A stretch of DNA of 64,000 nucleotides from Byssothecium circinans (GCA_010015675.1 ML976989.1:663709-727708), one strand, 5' to 3'. Positions 25,440-37,034 are shown, numbered from the stretch's first letter. Notes: generated by a model not told the origin, from the letters alone. Numbers and translations are program-made.

Positions 25440-26011
25440 TGTGAGGATGTATGCGCTGTCGATTGGACCTGTAGCGTAGTGAATAAAAAGTTGGGATGGC
25501 CGCGCTCGGAGGTGCCGTTCGCCGCAAAATGATCACGTGCGAAAGCGTGCTCCAGGGCTCAAGTCTGCCGCTCCAGACTATCGACATTTGGATACTAGTA
25601 ATGGAGAGATGACAATCCAATCCAATCCGTGATCTGCAAGTTCAATATATAGCACAAGCACATCGGGCAGTACATCAATCACTACCTTCCAGCGGATCAC
25701 AAATTGTCAAGATCGCAAAGGGCATGGTATCAATTAACAACGCGCCGAACGCACTGATCCTATACCGAACTGCCAGAGCAGAGAGAATACATACGAGAAT
25801 GTATAAAGTAGTGTACACGTGATTTCCTACAAAGCTTCTTCCAAAACCAAGTCCCTTGATGTCCCTGACATATTACAGTACCGCGCTCCGCACTATAACC
25901 GACCCATTCTCCTCCAAACCGCGGCCCATCGCCTACGGAACAAAAGCCTTCAATTACATCGCATGTAGTGACAGGTATAGCGACGAATCTTGTCGAAAGG
26001 GAGAGCATCGT
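25440..26011. other. MTO1 promoter and RIM1 3' region
   Basis: This 572-bp interval lies between the MTO1 start and the RIM1 stop, both minus strand. No gene or clear element is seen. Confidence 0.5.
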
Positions 26012-26510
26012 CTAGCCGGAAGCTTCCTGTACCAGACCCTCATCGTTGACCTCGCCGGTGTCCTCAACGCGCGGTTTCGAAATGACATCGAAGTTCTCTG
26101 CGCAGACATTAGCACTTAATCCAATCCACCATCGCTTCCCGTCCAGGGCACTCACTGGCAATCAAGCTCAAATTGCTCCTCTTGTTGCCCTCCTGGTCCT
26201 GAAACACATCCATCCTCGCATCCGCGTCCACATATAACAAGCTCCCCTTGGGCAGGCTCAGCAAGTAGTCTTTCTGCGGTCCAGACGCAAAGCTCGCGAC
26301 TCGGAACCAGCTCGTCTTCCTGTCGTCGCCCTTGCCGAAGCTGGATCCCAGCGAGTAGCGCACGAGTGTGCGGTCGTTGGCGATGCTGACTTCTTCGGGA
26401 GCGGCACCGAGACGGCCGACGATGGACATGCGGGCGAGGTTGGCGCGAGCGGAGCTGCTGAAGGCGCGGGTGGAGATGCGCGGGGCGGCGCGGAAGGTTG
26501 GGGCGAACAT
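26012..26510 (-). CDS. RIM1: Mitochondrial single-stranded DNA-binding protein (Rim1/SSB family)
   Basis: Two exons (26156-26510 and 26012-26097) encode 146 aa. An Arg/Ser/Ala-rich mitochondrial leader (RISTRAFSSSARANLARMS) precedes an OB-fold of the SSB type: MSIVGRLGAAPEEVS, SWFRVASFASGPQKDYLLSL and KGSLLYVDADARMDVFQDQE. The protein would coat single-stranded mitochondrial DNA during replication. The last intron (26098-26155) has a gtgagt donor. Without it the frame ends in an unrelated tail. The start is the ATG directly before the leader. Confidence 0.88.
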
Positions 26511-26886
26511 CTTAATGATTGGGGTGGTTTGGAGGCTGGTGAGAGACGATTGGGATCGGAGGTGGAGGTGAAAGTCGTGGGTGAATTGTGGGGCGACGAT
26601 GAGTTCTCGCGTTGAACTTTTGGTGTTTGTGAGAGCTTGGATTGCTGTTTTGGGATGTGCACCCCTTATCGCGTTACCAGTGTGCCAGTGCGCGCCGCGC
26701 CAAGATTTTGACAACTACAACACCCAAGCTGAAGACGGAGGAGACTCCGGACGAATGGCGAATGTATAAAGAATGATTTGATAGGCAGATAATGTAGTGA
26801 AGCTTCTGAGCTCCCATTTCATTAACTATGGGTATAAATTCCCTTCTCCCAATTAAGCGCCAATAAGTCCATTGATCAGTGTTCTC
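26511..26886. promoter_or_regulatory. RIM1 promoter and WDR70-like 3' region
   Basis: A 376-bp interval between two minus-strand genes. No specific motif was identified. Confidence 0.4.
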
Positions 26887-28593
26887 TCACCTTTTTGTCC
26901 TCTTCGCACCCGGCTCATCCTCCTCACTATCATAATCCTTGAAGATAGCCTTGGGCTGCGTCTTCTCCCAAGCCCCCGTAAACACAGCCTTCTCTCCCTC
27001 TTTGGGCGCATACTTCAACAGCGCTTCTCTCGGATCCTCATCCCGCATATCACTTCCCTCAATCTGTTCCATGACATACTTCTGGTCCGGCGTGTTTTTA
27101 GCAAAAGGCGTGGTCTGCGGCATATGCGGTCTTCTTGGGTCTCTACTTCGTCCTGAAGCTGTGAGGCCGACGGTTGGGTGTCGAGCAGCAAAGGAACCGG
27201 CTGCTGGTCCGCCACCACCTGAGGTTACTGCGTCGCCGGCCATGCCGAGAGGATCCATGTCGGTAGTGAAGTTGGGGTCGTCATCGAGATGCCGCTTCTT
27301 AGGGGCTTTAGAGAGGATTGTCAAGGCGCCAGAGGTGGAGAGGGTGGGATTGAAAAGGATGGTTGTTTGGCCGTTTGCGGAGCCGGTAAAGATTTGATTG
27401 AGCTTGGGATGCCAGTTGACTGTTATCAGGGGTGAGCCTGGCGTGACTGGCGTCACCAGTTCGGGACGGAGAGTCGCAGGATTGAAGATGTGCAGGTGAC
27501 CCGTCTCGGAGCCAGTGATGACGCTCGAGGCATTAGGCGAAAACTTGATGTTGGACGTCGGGTATTGGAACGATGTTGAGGGATGTGATGTCGTGTTGAC
27601 GGGAGTCTTGAACTTCCTTGTGTCCCATAACTTGATGGTGTCATCGCCTCCTCGTGTGATGACGAGCCTGCCGTCTGGACTGATATCCAGCCCACTGGTC
27701 CAAGTATCATTCGTGTGCGCGTCGCGGATCTCTCCGGCTGGTCGATGCCACGGCCCATCTCCACCCCACATCACTAGACTCCCATCTAGCGCCGCCGATA
27801 CTATCATACTGCTGTTCCCCTCAGCCGTAGCGCCCCAAGCAATAGCAGTCATGCGTGTCATGCCTGCCGATCCAGCAGCTTTTGATTTGTGCACCACGAC
27901 CTGCTCCTGCTTCATCCTCTTGTTCACGTCCCATACTCGAACCGTACTATCCGTGCCCGCTGTCACGAACCGCTCTCGATTTGTAGGATGCCATGCTGCA
28001 CTTGTAACCTCCGATGTGTGTCCCTTTGTATTCAGCTTGTCCCTCAAATACATATCCCCCTTCACATACTCTGCTATCATGTCGCCATCTCTGCTGAACA
28101 GTCGCGCCTGCGGATTCGCCGTGATAACGAGGAACTGGCTGCCCGAGTGCGGGCTGAAGAGAACATGATGTATGGCATGCGACGTCGCGTCCGCCGAGGG
28201 TTTTGTCACAAAGGGATCGACCGTCTTGAAAGCGCGTATCGTCGTCGGTGTCAGTGAAGACAAATCGTGTATCTTCAGTGTGCAATCCGTCGACCCCGTC
28301 ACCACGCGTGTTCCCGACGGATCCAGCGTGATGGACGTAACGGGCTTCTCATGCGTCTTCACCAGCAATTCATGTGAGACAGGGAACTCGTCCTCCTCAT
28401 CCTCATCGTCGCTGTCATCATCTGAGTCCTTGTCGCTTTCCTCCTTCTTTGGCGCAGCTTGCTTGCTCTCGTCGACAATTTTCCTGCGACACCGTTCAAT
28501 TTGCGCCGCGACGTCTACGCCCGAGTCCTTCTTGCCGAAGCCCGTGGGCATGAACTCGCGCATCGCCTCTTCATCTTCCGCGGAGAAATCCAT
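26887..28593 (-). CDS. WDR70: WD40-repeat protein, WDR70 orthologue
   Basis: A single exon encodes 568 aa, starting MDFSAEDEEAMREFMPTGFG. This acidic N-terminus, then a Ser/Asp/Glu run, then seven-bladed WD40 repeats, matches the WDR70 / gastrulation-defective family. Visible blades include VTSITLDPSGTRVVTGSTDC, VTSAAWHPTNRERFVTAGTD, TSGLDISPDGRLVITRGGDD and IKFSPNASSVITGSETGH. The C-terminal tail holds KYAPKEGE and ends KDYDSEEDE with a basic KRTKR close. WDR70 is reported as a CUL4-DDB1 partner with roles in histone H2B ubiquitination and DNA-break resection. An upstream in-frame ATG at 28722 is judged to be 5' leader because its translation lacks family similarity. Confidence 0.88.
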   Translation of the reverse strand: MDFSAEDEEAMREFMPTGFGKKDSGVDVAAQIERCRRKIVDESKQAAPKKEESDKDSDDDSDDEDEEDEFPVSHELLVKTHEKPVTSITLDPSGTRVVTGSTDCTLKIHDLSSLTPTTIRAFKTVDPFVTKPSADATSHAIHHVLFSPHSGSQFLVITANPQARLFSRDGDMIAEYVKGDMYLRDKLNTKGHTSEVTSAAWHPTNRERFVTAGTDSTVRVWDVNKRMKQEQVVVHKSKAAGSAGMTRMTAIAWGATAEGNSSMIVSAALDGSLVMWGGDGPWHRPAGEIRDAHTNDTWTSGLDISPDGRLVITRGGDDTIKLWDTRKFKTPVNTTSHPSTSFQYPTSNIKFSPNASSVITGSETGHLHIFNPATLRPELVTPVTPGSPLITVNWHPKLNQIFTGSANGQTTILFNPTLSTSGALTILSKAPKKRHLDDDPNFTTDMDPLGMAGDAVTSGGGGPAAGSFAARHPTVGLTASGRSRDPRRPHMPQTTPFAKNTPDQKYVMEQIEGSDMRDEDPREALLKYAPKEGEKAVFTGAWEKTQPKAIFKDYDSEEDEPGAKRTKR

Positions 28594-29080
28594 AACTTGT
28601 GCTGGGGTAGGGCGTGGGTTACAAACCAAGTTGTTGCACGACGTTGCTGCCATCATGAGGATGACATATGCGATGGAGCGCGCTAGTGCTCCGATTGGCC
28701 AGGCTCTTTTCACCACCACCACTGCACCGCACTATCATATTTTTGGATATAACTTATTACCGCTTTGGGACAATGTCTGCCTTCGATACGCCAATATTCG
28801 GGTCTCTCTCGCATGAAAGATTTTTAAACTTTGGGTAAGCTGACCTTTGCTTGTCTGAATTAATCTAAGCTGGCTGGGCGGCTGTTCTAGGTCCCGACCC
28901 CACCTCTACCAGTAGAGGGGTTTGAAAGAAGTATAAAACTAAGGCTTTTTCTCCCTAAGTCTGAATAAACTCAATTCACTCCAATCTCTCAAGTTTTCAA
29001 GATTTGCCCACATCTTTCCACCTCATTCCTCATACACATCCCCACATTTGTAGCTCATCCCACCAAATCGTCTCCCAACT
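28594..29080. promoter_or_regulatory. Divergent promoter, WDR70-like / SDR, with TATA box for the SDR
   Basis: A 487-bp divergent interval. A TATAAAA box is visible at 28932-28938, about 150 bp ahead of the SDR start, followed by a CT-rich tract typical of fungal core promoters. Confidence 0.5.
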
Positions 29081-29846
29081 ATGTCTCCCCACCGCACCAT
29101 TATAGCTTTCGGCACCGGGCCCGGCATTGGAAATCACATTGTCTCCAAATTCGCATCCCAAGGCTTCACCCACGTCATCCTGCTTGCACGCAACACAGCT
29201 CGTCTCGAAAACGAAGACGCTCCCTTCGTTTCCCAGACCAACCCCAATGTCAAACTCGACACCCTGCGACTCGATCTCTCGGATCTCGGATCAATTCCAG
29301 GCGTTTTGAAGAAAATTGACGAGTTGACTGAAGGCGATGATGTCGAAGTGGTTTTCTTCAACGCGGCGAGGATCAAGACCAGTGAAGTGTTGGAGGTCAG
29401 TGTTGAAGAGATCGAAGAAGACTTCAGAGTATGTACTCCCCCTTTCCATCCGAAATCTCGGCTTTGATAGGTGCTGACATCAGTGAACAAAGACGACGAA
29501 TCTCGCTCTCTACATCATAGCCCAGCACTACATCCCCAAGCTCCAGACTCTCGCCAAATCCAACGCTTCCAGTAAACCCAGTTTTCTCGTAACCAACAGC
29601 CATCTGCCTTGGGATCCAGTTCCCCAGCTTCTCTCTCTTTCCCTTGTCAAGGCTTCTCAGCGTAACATGGTGCTCAGTTTCAACCGCGCGTTCAGTGAAA
29701 GCGGTGTCCATGTTGGATTGATCAGTGTTGAGGGCGTTGTTGCGCCTGAGAAGAAGCATTTGAATCCGAATAACATTGCCGAGAAGACGTGGGGATTCTA
29801 TAATGCGGGCCTTGGTGGTGGACTTGAAGTCAACATCAGGGAGTAG
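29081..29846 (+). CDS. Short-chain dehydrogenase/reductase-like protein lacking the catalytic tyrosine
   Basis: Two exons (29081-29428 and 29493-29846) encode 233 aa. The Rossmann nucleotide motif is clear: AFGTGPGIGNHIVSKFASQG, with VILLARN as the second strand and FFNAARI in place of the usual NNAG. At the active site, where SDRs carry YxxxK, the sequence reads LLSLSLVKASQRN: the lysine is kept but the tyrosine is not. It may bind NAD(P) without classical dehydrogenase activity, or use another residue. The intron has a gtatgt donor and keeps phase 0. The substrate is unknown. Confidence 0.8.
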
Positions 29847-30008
29847 ATGGTAGCTAGGTCTGGATCTGTAGGACTGCTCAAAGCTAGCAGCACAACCAAC
29901 ATTATCAAAATTGGCAAAAGCAACAACAAAAAAGATAGCTCATTTACCAAAAGCTGTTTAGCTAACGCACTGTACTGTACATACAACTAGCATATCATTA
30001 TGTCATTA
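29847..30008. other. Short convergent interval
   Basis: 162 bp between the stop codons of the SDR and the macro-domain gene, probably overlapping 3' UTRs. Confidence 0.5.
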
Positions 30009-33000
30009 TCAAGGATCCTCATAATCCAACTGTCCGTCAAACAAATCCGTGACGACCTTCGTCATTGGCTCAGACAGAGTTGCTTCATCGTCAACCTCAC
30101 CACCAAACATCCTTAGCCACTGGGCCCGCAGCGCTCTCTCATGAGCGTCTTTTTGTTGTTGTTGCGCCTCGGATTCCGAAAGCTCTTTGACACGTGGTGC
30201 AGGCGGAGGTGGAGGAGGTACCTTAGTGTCGGTGCCAGGTTGTGAAAAATAGGCGTCTTCCTGTGCTTCGTTGACCTTCGCTTCATTGACCTTGTCTTTT
30301 CCCTTCTTGTCACGTCTCCTAATCTCAGCCGTCCTCTCCGCTAACCTCCTCACCTCTTTACTCGTCAACTGCTGATGCTTCACGAAAACGGTATCTTTAC
30401 CCCTCTCCTCATAATTTTCCGTGATCTCCGCGACAGCCTCCGGGCTAACAAGTCTCCGGTCGATCATCGTATACCCCGCAGATTGACCAAGAATATCGCG
30501 GTAGGTGAAGTAGTCGTCAACATTAATCTCGTCAAGGTTGATGACAGCTTCAAATGGCGACGAAGGACGGGAAGTAGGCGTATTCGCTCTCGGTCTCGTT
30601 GGGGTAGGAGCTTGCGCAAGGTCGACGGACGATAGTGTTGTGCGCAGGTTATCAAGTTCTGATGTCGATGGAGGAAGTTGTGTGTCCGGCACGGATTCCT
30701 TTCCAACCAGTTTCCAGGCTTCTTCCGTCGCAACCCACAAACCATACTTATACCTGCCTTCAACTTGGTGTACCAGACCCAAAGTCTGGAGTTTCATGAG
30801 AGCTCCAATTACTGTGGAAGTCTCCACGCCAAGTGCCACAGCTAGCGCATGCTCACGAAGGGCATGCTCCTGGGGGAGGTGATGCGCCTCCAACCCGGTT
30901 CTGACGCTTGGAGCGAATTGGCCAACATAGGAGCGCGCCAAAGACGCGCTCTGTGCCTGTGCCATTGCGGAAGACATAGATGGACGCCTCGGGCCGAAGG
31001 CCATTGTACTCGCTGCAGGTGTACTAGAGGTAACAGATTGAGGCGTCAATGATATGAGATTGGTGAGAATCATCGACTCCAATTCCGATATCGATTCTTT
31101 CGGAGGTGCCATTGTGCCCGCAACATCGTCTCTCCCAGGTGCCAAGACCCACCTACCCTTACTCCCCTCGATTCTTCTCACGGAACCGGAAACCTCTAGC
31201 ACAGATAATGCTGTTTTCAAGGACTCTGGGGCGAGTGCAAGTCCCTGAGCAAGAATATCCTCGTGTATTCCATTTGTTTCCCAAGGAAGACCTCGCATGA
31301 CGTCAAGTACGCGGGTTGCTGGATCCAAATTCGATGTCGCCGTTGCGCGCCAAATCCCATCGCTACCAGTCACACGCCTGATCAAGTACCCTTTCTGGAG
31401 TTCCGTGATGACGCTCGTCATGGCTGCAATGGACACATGGAACCTTTCCATGAGTGTTTTCTCATGAACTCCATCACGATTGGATGGGTTTCGTAGATAG
31501 GAGAGGACTTGTGAGGCCAAGTTGGAAATGTCGTCACGAGCATTCTCTGGATATTGTTGACCCGGGCCAAAGTCGGTGGCATTTCTTGCATGGCCGCACA
31601 CAGAGCATCGCATATCGGTGAGATCTGTGCCTTGGTGGCAGACTCCGCAAATCCACATGTCGTTGGGAACGGTCAATGTGTCTTCTGTGGAGCTCGGGGG
31701 GTGGCTTTGTTTGTCATCTTCCCCTGGTTTCGATTGCTTGGAGGCAGAGATGTCTCCCTGTTGCGGGTCGCTTGTCGGGGCTGAAGGCAGATTAAGCCAA
31801 TGTGACACTCCGCTTTTGGATGATAAGGTCGCAGGGTCGTCTTGTGTACTGCCCATTGCACTACTCTTGGCAGAGTGCCTAAGCCTCTCTATCAGTATAT
31901 CCCGGGTTATCTGACTCCTGCACCTCAACAACACCTTCCCATCAGGTCTAAAAGCCGACTCATCTAGAGTCTCCGCTTCGTCAATGACAAGTTCCGTACC
32001 GATACGTTCCTCGATAGACACCTCAGGTGTAAGTCCCAGGGCGAGAAGCGGGTTCTGAGTCTCCGTCTGACGTTCATTGACGAAGGCAAAGAGTTTACCG
32101 GGGTATATGTGTAGCGAAGCTTCATGTCGTTGGAGAGCTCTCCATTCCTCAAGTATGTCGCTCCAAGTGCACACATACGCGAGAGCCTTTTCAGGTTCCT
32201 CGGGGAGGGTCATTGAAGGGCGTATCATGCCTAGAAGCGGCGTATCTTTCTGGTGTTCTGCTAGGCCGCGCCATGGCAGATCCGGACTGACAAATGGCGT
32301 CTTACTCCCTTCAGCCCTGGAACTCATTTCAACCGTGGAGAGAAGTTCCAAGCCCAGCAAATAGACGTTCGGGACCTCAACTCGATCCCTCCTAGCTTCC
32401 ACACCCTGAGGGACCGAAAACACCGTTTGATCAGCATCCATATGAAGCAGTTGCAGAACACGTTGAGCGGCCGTATATCCGTTTTCACAGAGACTTCCAC
32501 CTTCCGTATACACGCCATTAACACTGGCACAAGTTGTGCAACTCTGAGCGTGGCTTTCGAAGATTTCCAAAGCAACTTCCTCTTCCTGACTGAGGGGGCG
32601 TTTGGCTAAATTGGCTGGTTGTTTACCGGATCGGAAGGCTTCGCCGACGGAGCCGAAGAGATCAGCGGGCAGCGCTTTGTTGACATTGTTGTCGACGGGC
32701 GGGAAGTAGACTGGGAGAACGGATTTGTATGTGAGTTCGTCACTTGATCCGAAGACGCAGAAGACAATCTTCTCAATGGGGCTGCTAGAGTCCATGGATT
32801 CTAAGAAACGTTTGACCTCTTCCATTGCCAACGAGGCACAGTCGCGTCTTGGATCTATCATATATTAGCAAAGCGTGTGTTTAGCGGAAGTGGTTGATTT
32901 GGACTCACAGTTCAGCATACCGGTGCCAATACTAGGTATCGCTATTGAAGTTGCCTTGAGTGAGACGGCTTTCTGTAGAATCTCTCGGTAGATCTGGCGC

Positions 33001-36000
33001 AACACATCCTTGCTGGTTTTACGATATGTGTCCGGTGGAACAGCGTGCAACACGTGTTTGGCTGGAAGCTGATATGCTCCGGTGAGCTTAACATCGCCCT
33101 CATTACACATGCCGAATGCTGTGAACTCCTCTTGCATGCCAAGGCCGGCTTTCCTGAAAACAGTATGATCAAGCCAGCCCATGCCTGAGAACCCGATGTC
33201 TGTAGAGTTGACGATTCTGCGCTGTCGTTAGGAAAATCCTGTTTGCATCGTGAAGTACGTACACATCTACTTCGACTTGGGTGATATCGTTCCTTAGAAG
33301 ACACACGATATGATTGAATCGAGTTGAAGGAATTGAGTTTGTGGGTTTTTGCTCGAGCTCTCGTAGTTGGTATAGTCGCGAAACAGACGGTATTTGATGA
33401 AGCTTGACGACTTCAGTACGCCCAGGTGCCGGTGTGTCACGTTGAAATTCTCTCGTGTACATGACTTCTTCAAAGTGATCGCGAACCCCTTGCTCTCCTC
33501 TGCCAGTGGTTTTGACGAGCCAGCTTCCGAGACGGACGGATATTGTGGTCATTTCGTGAGGTACGTCAAAATTCCTGGAATTCAGTCAGTGATTTGGACC
33601 TCATGCATATCAAGATATCCTAATGAGTGGGACTAGATATGCTTACCGGACGATAACATTCTCCAAGCTCTGCGCAAACTCCTGGCAAAGGCTCAAGAGG
33701 CCTTCAACATGTATACCTTGGCTCGTCCGCATGTAGCTATTGTATTTGTCCCAGATAGCTTGATTGCTCTGCTGACCCAAAGCTGCTTTGCCCTCTGCTA
33801 CGTCCGTGATTTCCGCGATACTGCCCGTGACGGCTTGCATGACTGTACACAGCAAATTGAGATGCTCGACAGCCTGTTTGTCCAAGATGGCTCTCGGCGA
33901 GAGAAGCATTATTCCAAGAGATCCTAGTATGCGTTTTGTTCCATTGAGATATTCTATGACTTTACCTGGGAAAGCTGCTGCATGCCTCCGAAATTCAGCG
34001 AGCTCTGCAGCTACTTTACCAAGCTGGTTGGAAGTATCCGACACTTGTTTGCTTAGGGCTGCATTGTTCGTGCCTGATTCGTCTGCGGCGGCACTCTCAA
34101 GGTCTCCATCTACTGGAGGAAAGTAGATCGGGAGGAGGTTCCTGTAGGCCTCTTCGTCGACGCTGCTGAACACGCAAAACACAATCTTGTGGAAAAGGTG
34201 CGACGGGTGCGCATCGAGGAAGCCACGGGTTTCTCGGAGAGCGATCCGTGCCGCTTCCCACGTGGGGAAGCCACAGCCTCCAGAACCAAGTGATGGAAAT
34301 GCCACAGTGCGGAAACTACGCTCCAGGGCCAGTTTGAGAGCACTTCTGTAACATTCGGCTAGCATTTTGAACTGGTGGGTTGCTTGACTTCGGCTGTAGT
34401 TTGGCCTCGCAGTATGTATGACCCACCTACAAGGGAGTTTATAGCCAGCAGTGACAATTGCCTGACCAGTGCCAATTTTAGGGTGAGCTCGGCATTCCCT
34501 TCGCATGTCTGGTCCAGCGGCTTTATGTATGATATTGTTGAGAGTGAAGTCAGGTTGGGAAACCTCGAGGGAGCGATTCGCGCTATTGACAATGGCATCC
34601 ACGTCAAGTCGAGTAATATCGTGGTTGTAGAATGCAATACAATCATTGTAGGCACTTTTGGGAGCGTAGGTCGCGTCTTGTCGCAACAAATGCCCAGTTT
34701 TGTAAAGCGAGCGAAGTGTTGGGAGCGCGAAAGCCGTATATATTGGCCACAAGTGATCAGCTTCTCTTCCTCTAGATCCATAGAAGATGGTTGATGATGT
34801 GTCGCTGTTGGCACCCTCATCCTCCGAGACAGGGTCACTTGGAGAGCTCGAAGCCCTGTTGGTTTTCCTCGGTTGGCGAAAACTGAAGTTTAGCTTGGTT
34901 CCGTATTCTTCATCTCGAATCAAGTCGACGTCCGGGTACCGGGTTCTGTCAAATATGTTGATTGCATTGAGAACAGATGCCTCCTCTTTGAAACTTACGT
35001 TGCCTACCCATCGGCCATTCGCTTCAGCGTAACAAGTCACTGCACCAGCATTGGGCAGTGACCTGAGGTACACCACGAATGAATCCACTGCAGCTGGATC
35101 ATATTTGTCTTCAGATACGATGTCTTCCGAGGCAGGTCCAGTGATCGCACTCGCCGTTACTGGTGGCTGTGCAAACAACATTTCAAGCCTTTCCTGAGTG
35201 GCATTAGGGACCTCGCTCAAAAGCTCCGCCGATAAGTTGTGCTCTGCATTAGACTGGTGACTTCTAGCAAGGTCCGCAGGCAGGCCCTCTGTTGCTTCTA
35301 GTGATGTTGTGTTTTTTATTACTGAGCGCTGGAGGTCCTCGTGTATGTCGTCATCGAAATCACTAATGAATGACACACCGCTCAAGTTTTGCGAACCAGT
35401 CCTGTCAGTGCTCCCTCTTGATGCTTGCGAACTTGCTCCATCTGAGTCGTTGTGCGAACTCGTAGGCAAAGCGAAGGCGGCAATCCTTTCTAGATGATTG
35501 GCGATGTGGTTCCCGATCTTGTGAATATCGGAAGGAGCGTGGCAGATGGGGCAAGTGCGCAAGTCTACGGTGGTGGTTTCGCCGACTTTGACGATGCTGT
35601 CCAGTTGGCTTTCGGGAAAGCTGTCACTATGTTCTCGGCGAAAATGGTCACGTAGACCTGCTGCTGAGGTGAAAATAGCCTCAGAGTGTTCGGGACATCT
35701 CCAAACTTTGCGATGACTAGCTTCGTGCTCAGTCCATTGGCGACGGCTTGTAAAAAGTTGGTCCGGCATGTCACAATCCAGATACGTGCAGACATATGGT
35801 TGCAGGTCTTGAAGTACGTGTGTTCTACACAAGTGTTAGCAAGGTATTTAGAGAACCAAGGCTCAGACAGTGATGTCACTTGAAGAACCTACTTCCATGA
35901 TCGTTGATTAGCATATCTACTAGGGCAAATGATGTAGCAAATGGGACACTCAAAGTCTTTCTCACCATCTGCAGCTTTGGGAGGAGGCGGGAGTTGGATT

Positions 36001-37034
36001 GAGCGTCCAGATGCATCGCGCACAGTCGTTGCATAACTGGTCACTGACTTGGAGTCGACAATATCATCCAATGATTGATGGTGATACGTCACTTCTGTAC
36101 CGGAAAGCATCGTCTTGCCCGTTTTTTGACTTGGTGCCTCCTTGATAATAACTTGTTCTGTTACTCCTGGCTGCACTTCGAGAGTATCGTGTAGGTTCAT
36201 CTGTTCAGGACGTTCGACCTGTGGCTGAATGGGCGCGTCTTCTGGAATGGTTGACACGCCTAGCTTGTCTCGATGTCGTTTCCAATATTTGAATTGGCGT
36301 CTTCGAAGGGTGACTGCACGAGCAAGGCGGTGGATAAGAGCCTCATCTTTCTCAATGTCATTAGCACCGGCATACGGTGTGCGGAGATGTCGAACAAGCT
36401 CCCAGGTGTGCTGGAGATCGAACGCGGCATATTGTTCCAAGATATCGATCTGAGTCTCAGGATCTTTTGGAGCGTAGGATGCTGCTTTCAGTGACCTGGA
36501 ACGGATGGTGGGTTGTCGAATTCGGACCGATAGCTTGTAGAGATTGTCAATAATATCGACGAACTCGCGAAAGCGCATCTCCAGTTCCGTCTTTGGTGCT
36601 CCAGGCTCGTCTTCGTCCTCATCTTCACTGAAGAAGTCATCATTCTCAACCTCATCCTCATCGGTCTCGTCCGGTTTCTGTTGTTTCTCATAAGGCAAGC
36701 GATTACCAGACACGATATCCAAAGCTGCGACCATGTTAACTTAAGAGCTTTTGACTTATCACGTGGTCGTACCAGCCTCGAGGTTTTCTTTTAGCTCAGC
36801 CAGAAGCTTCAGGGTATTGCTGGAAAGGAGTGGGGAGTCGCGAAGTCGGTAGTCCAGAGAAGAATGGCCTTTTTGTAACGCCCCTATATTTCCACACCAA
36901 ACTCTGAATCTGCCGATTTCATCTTGAAGAGCCTCATAGTCCAGTGCATGATCGGAGTCGCCAGTGGTGATGGCAGTGGTGAGGTTTAGGAAAGCTCGCA
37001 CATTCGCCGCCGTTGCTATCCTGATGGCCGACAT
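30009..37034 (-). CDS. Giant zinc-finger / double macro-domain / winged-helix protein, 2,245 aa
   Basis: Six exons (36773-37034, 35893-36724, 33647-35824, 33263-33574, 32909-33216, 30009-32854) join in phase through five introns of 46-72 bp. Residues 1-300 form a fungal helical region. AcuF-like zinc fingers span about 345-485 (C347, C350, C377, C382). About 612-680 is RRM-like. Macro domain 1 is about 759-935 (DITRLDVDAIVNSANRSLE, PSLGSGGCGFP). A helical linker runs 952-1091. Macro domain 2 is about 1170-1350 (DITQVEVDVIVNSTD, PSIGTGMLNYP). A Cys-rich segment is at 1387-1425. A RanBP2-type finger is at C1700, C1703, C1714 and C1717. Winged-helix-like segments lie near 1738-1802, 1809-1872 and 1940-2010. 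The C-terminus is charged. Macro domains bind ADP-ribose or remove it from proteins. No ADP-ribosyltransferase domain is seen. Individual domains are fungal-typical, but I know of no described protein with this order. Confidence 0.82.

Noticed and set aside
30009..37034. Splitting the macro-domain locus into two or three genes
   Set aside because: Macro domain 2 is itself cut by introns and continues across the 32,855-32,908 boundary; every junction keeps phase and no promoter-like gap exists. RNA data could still overturn this.
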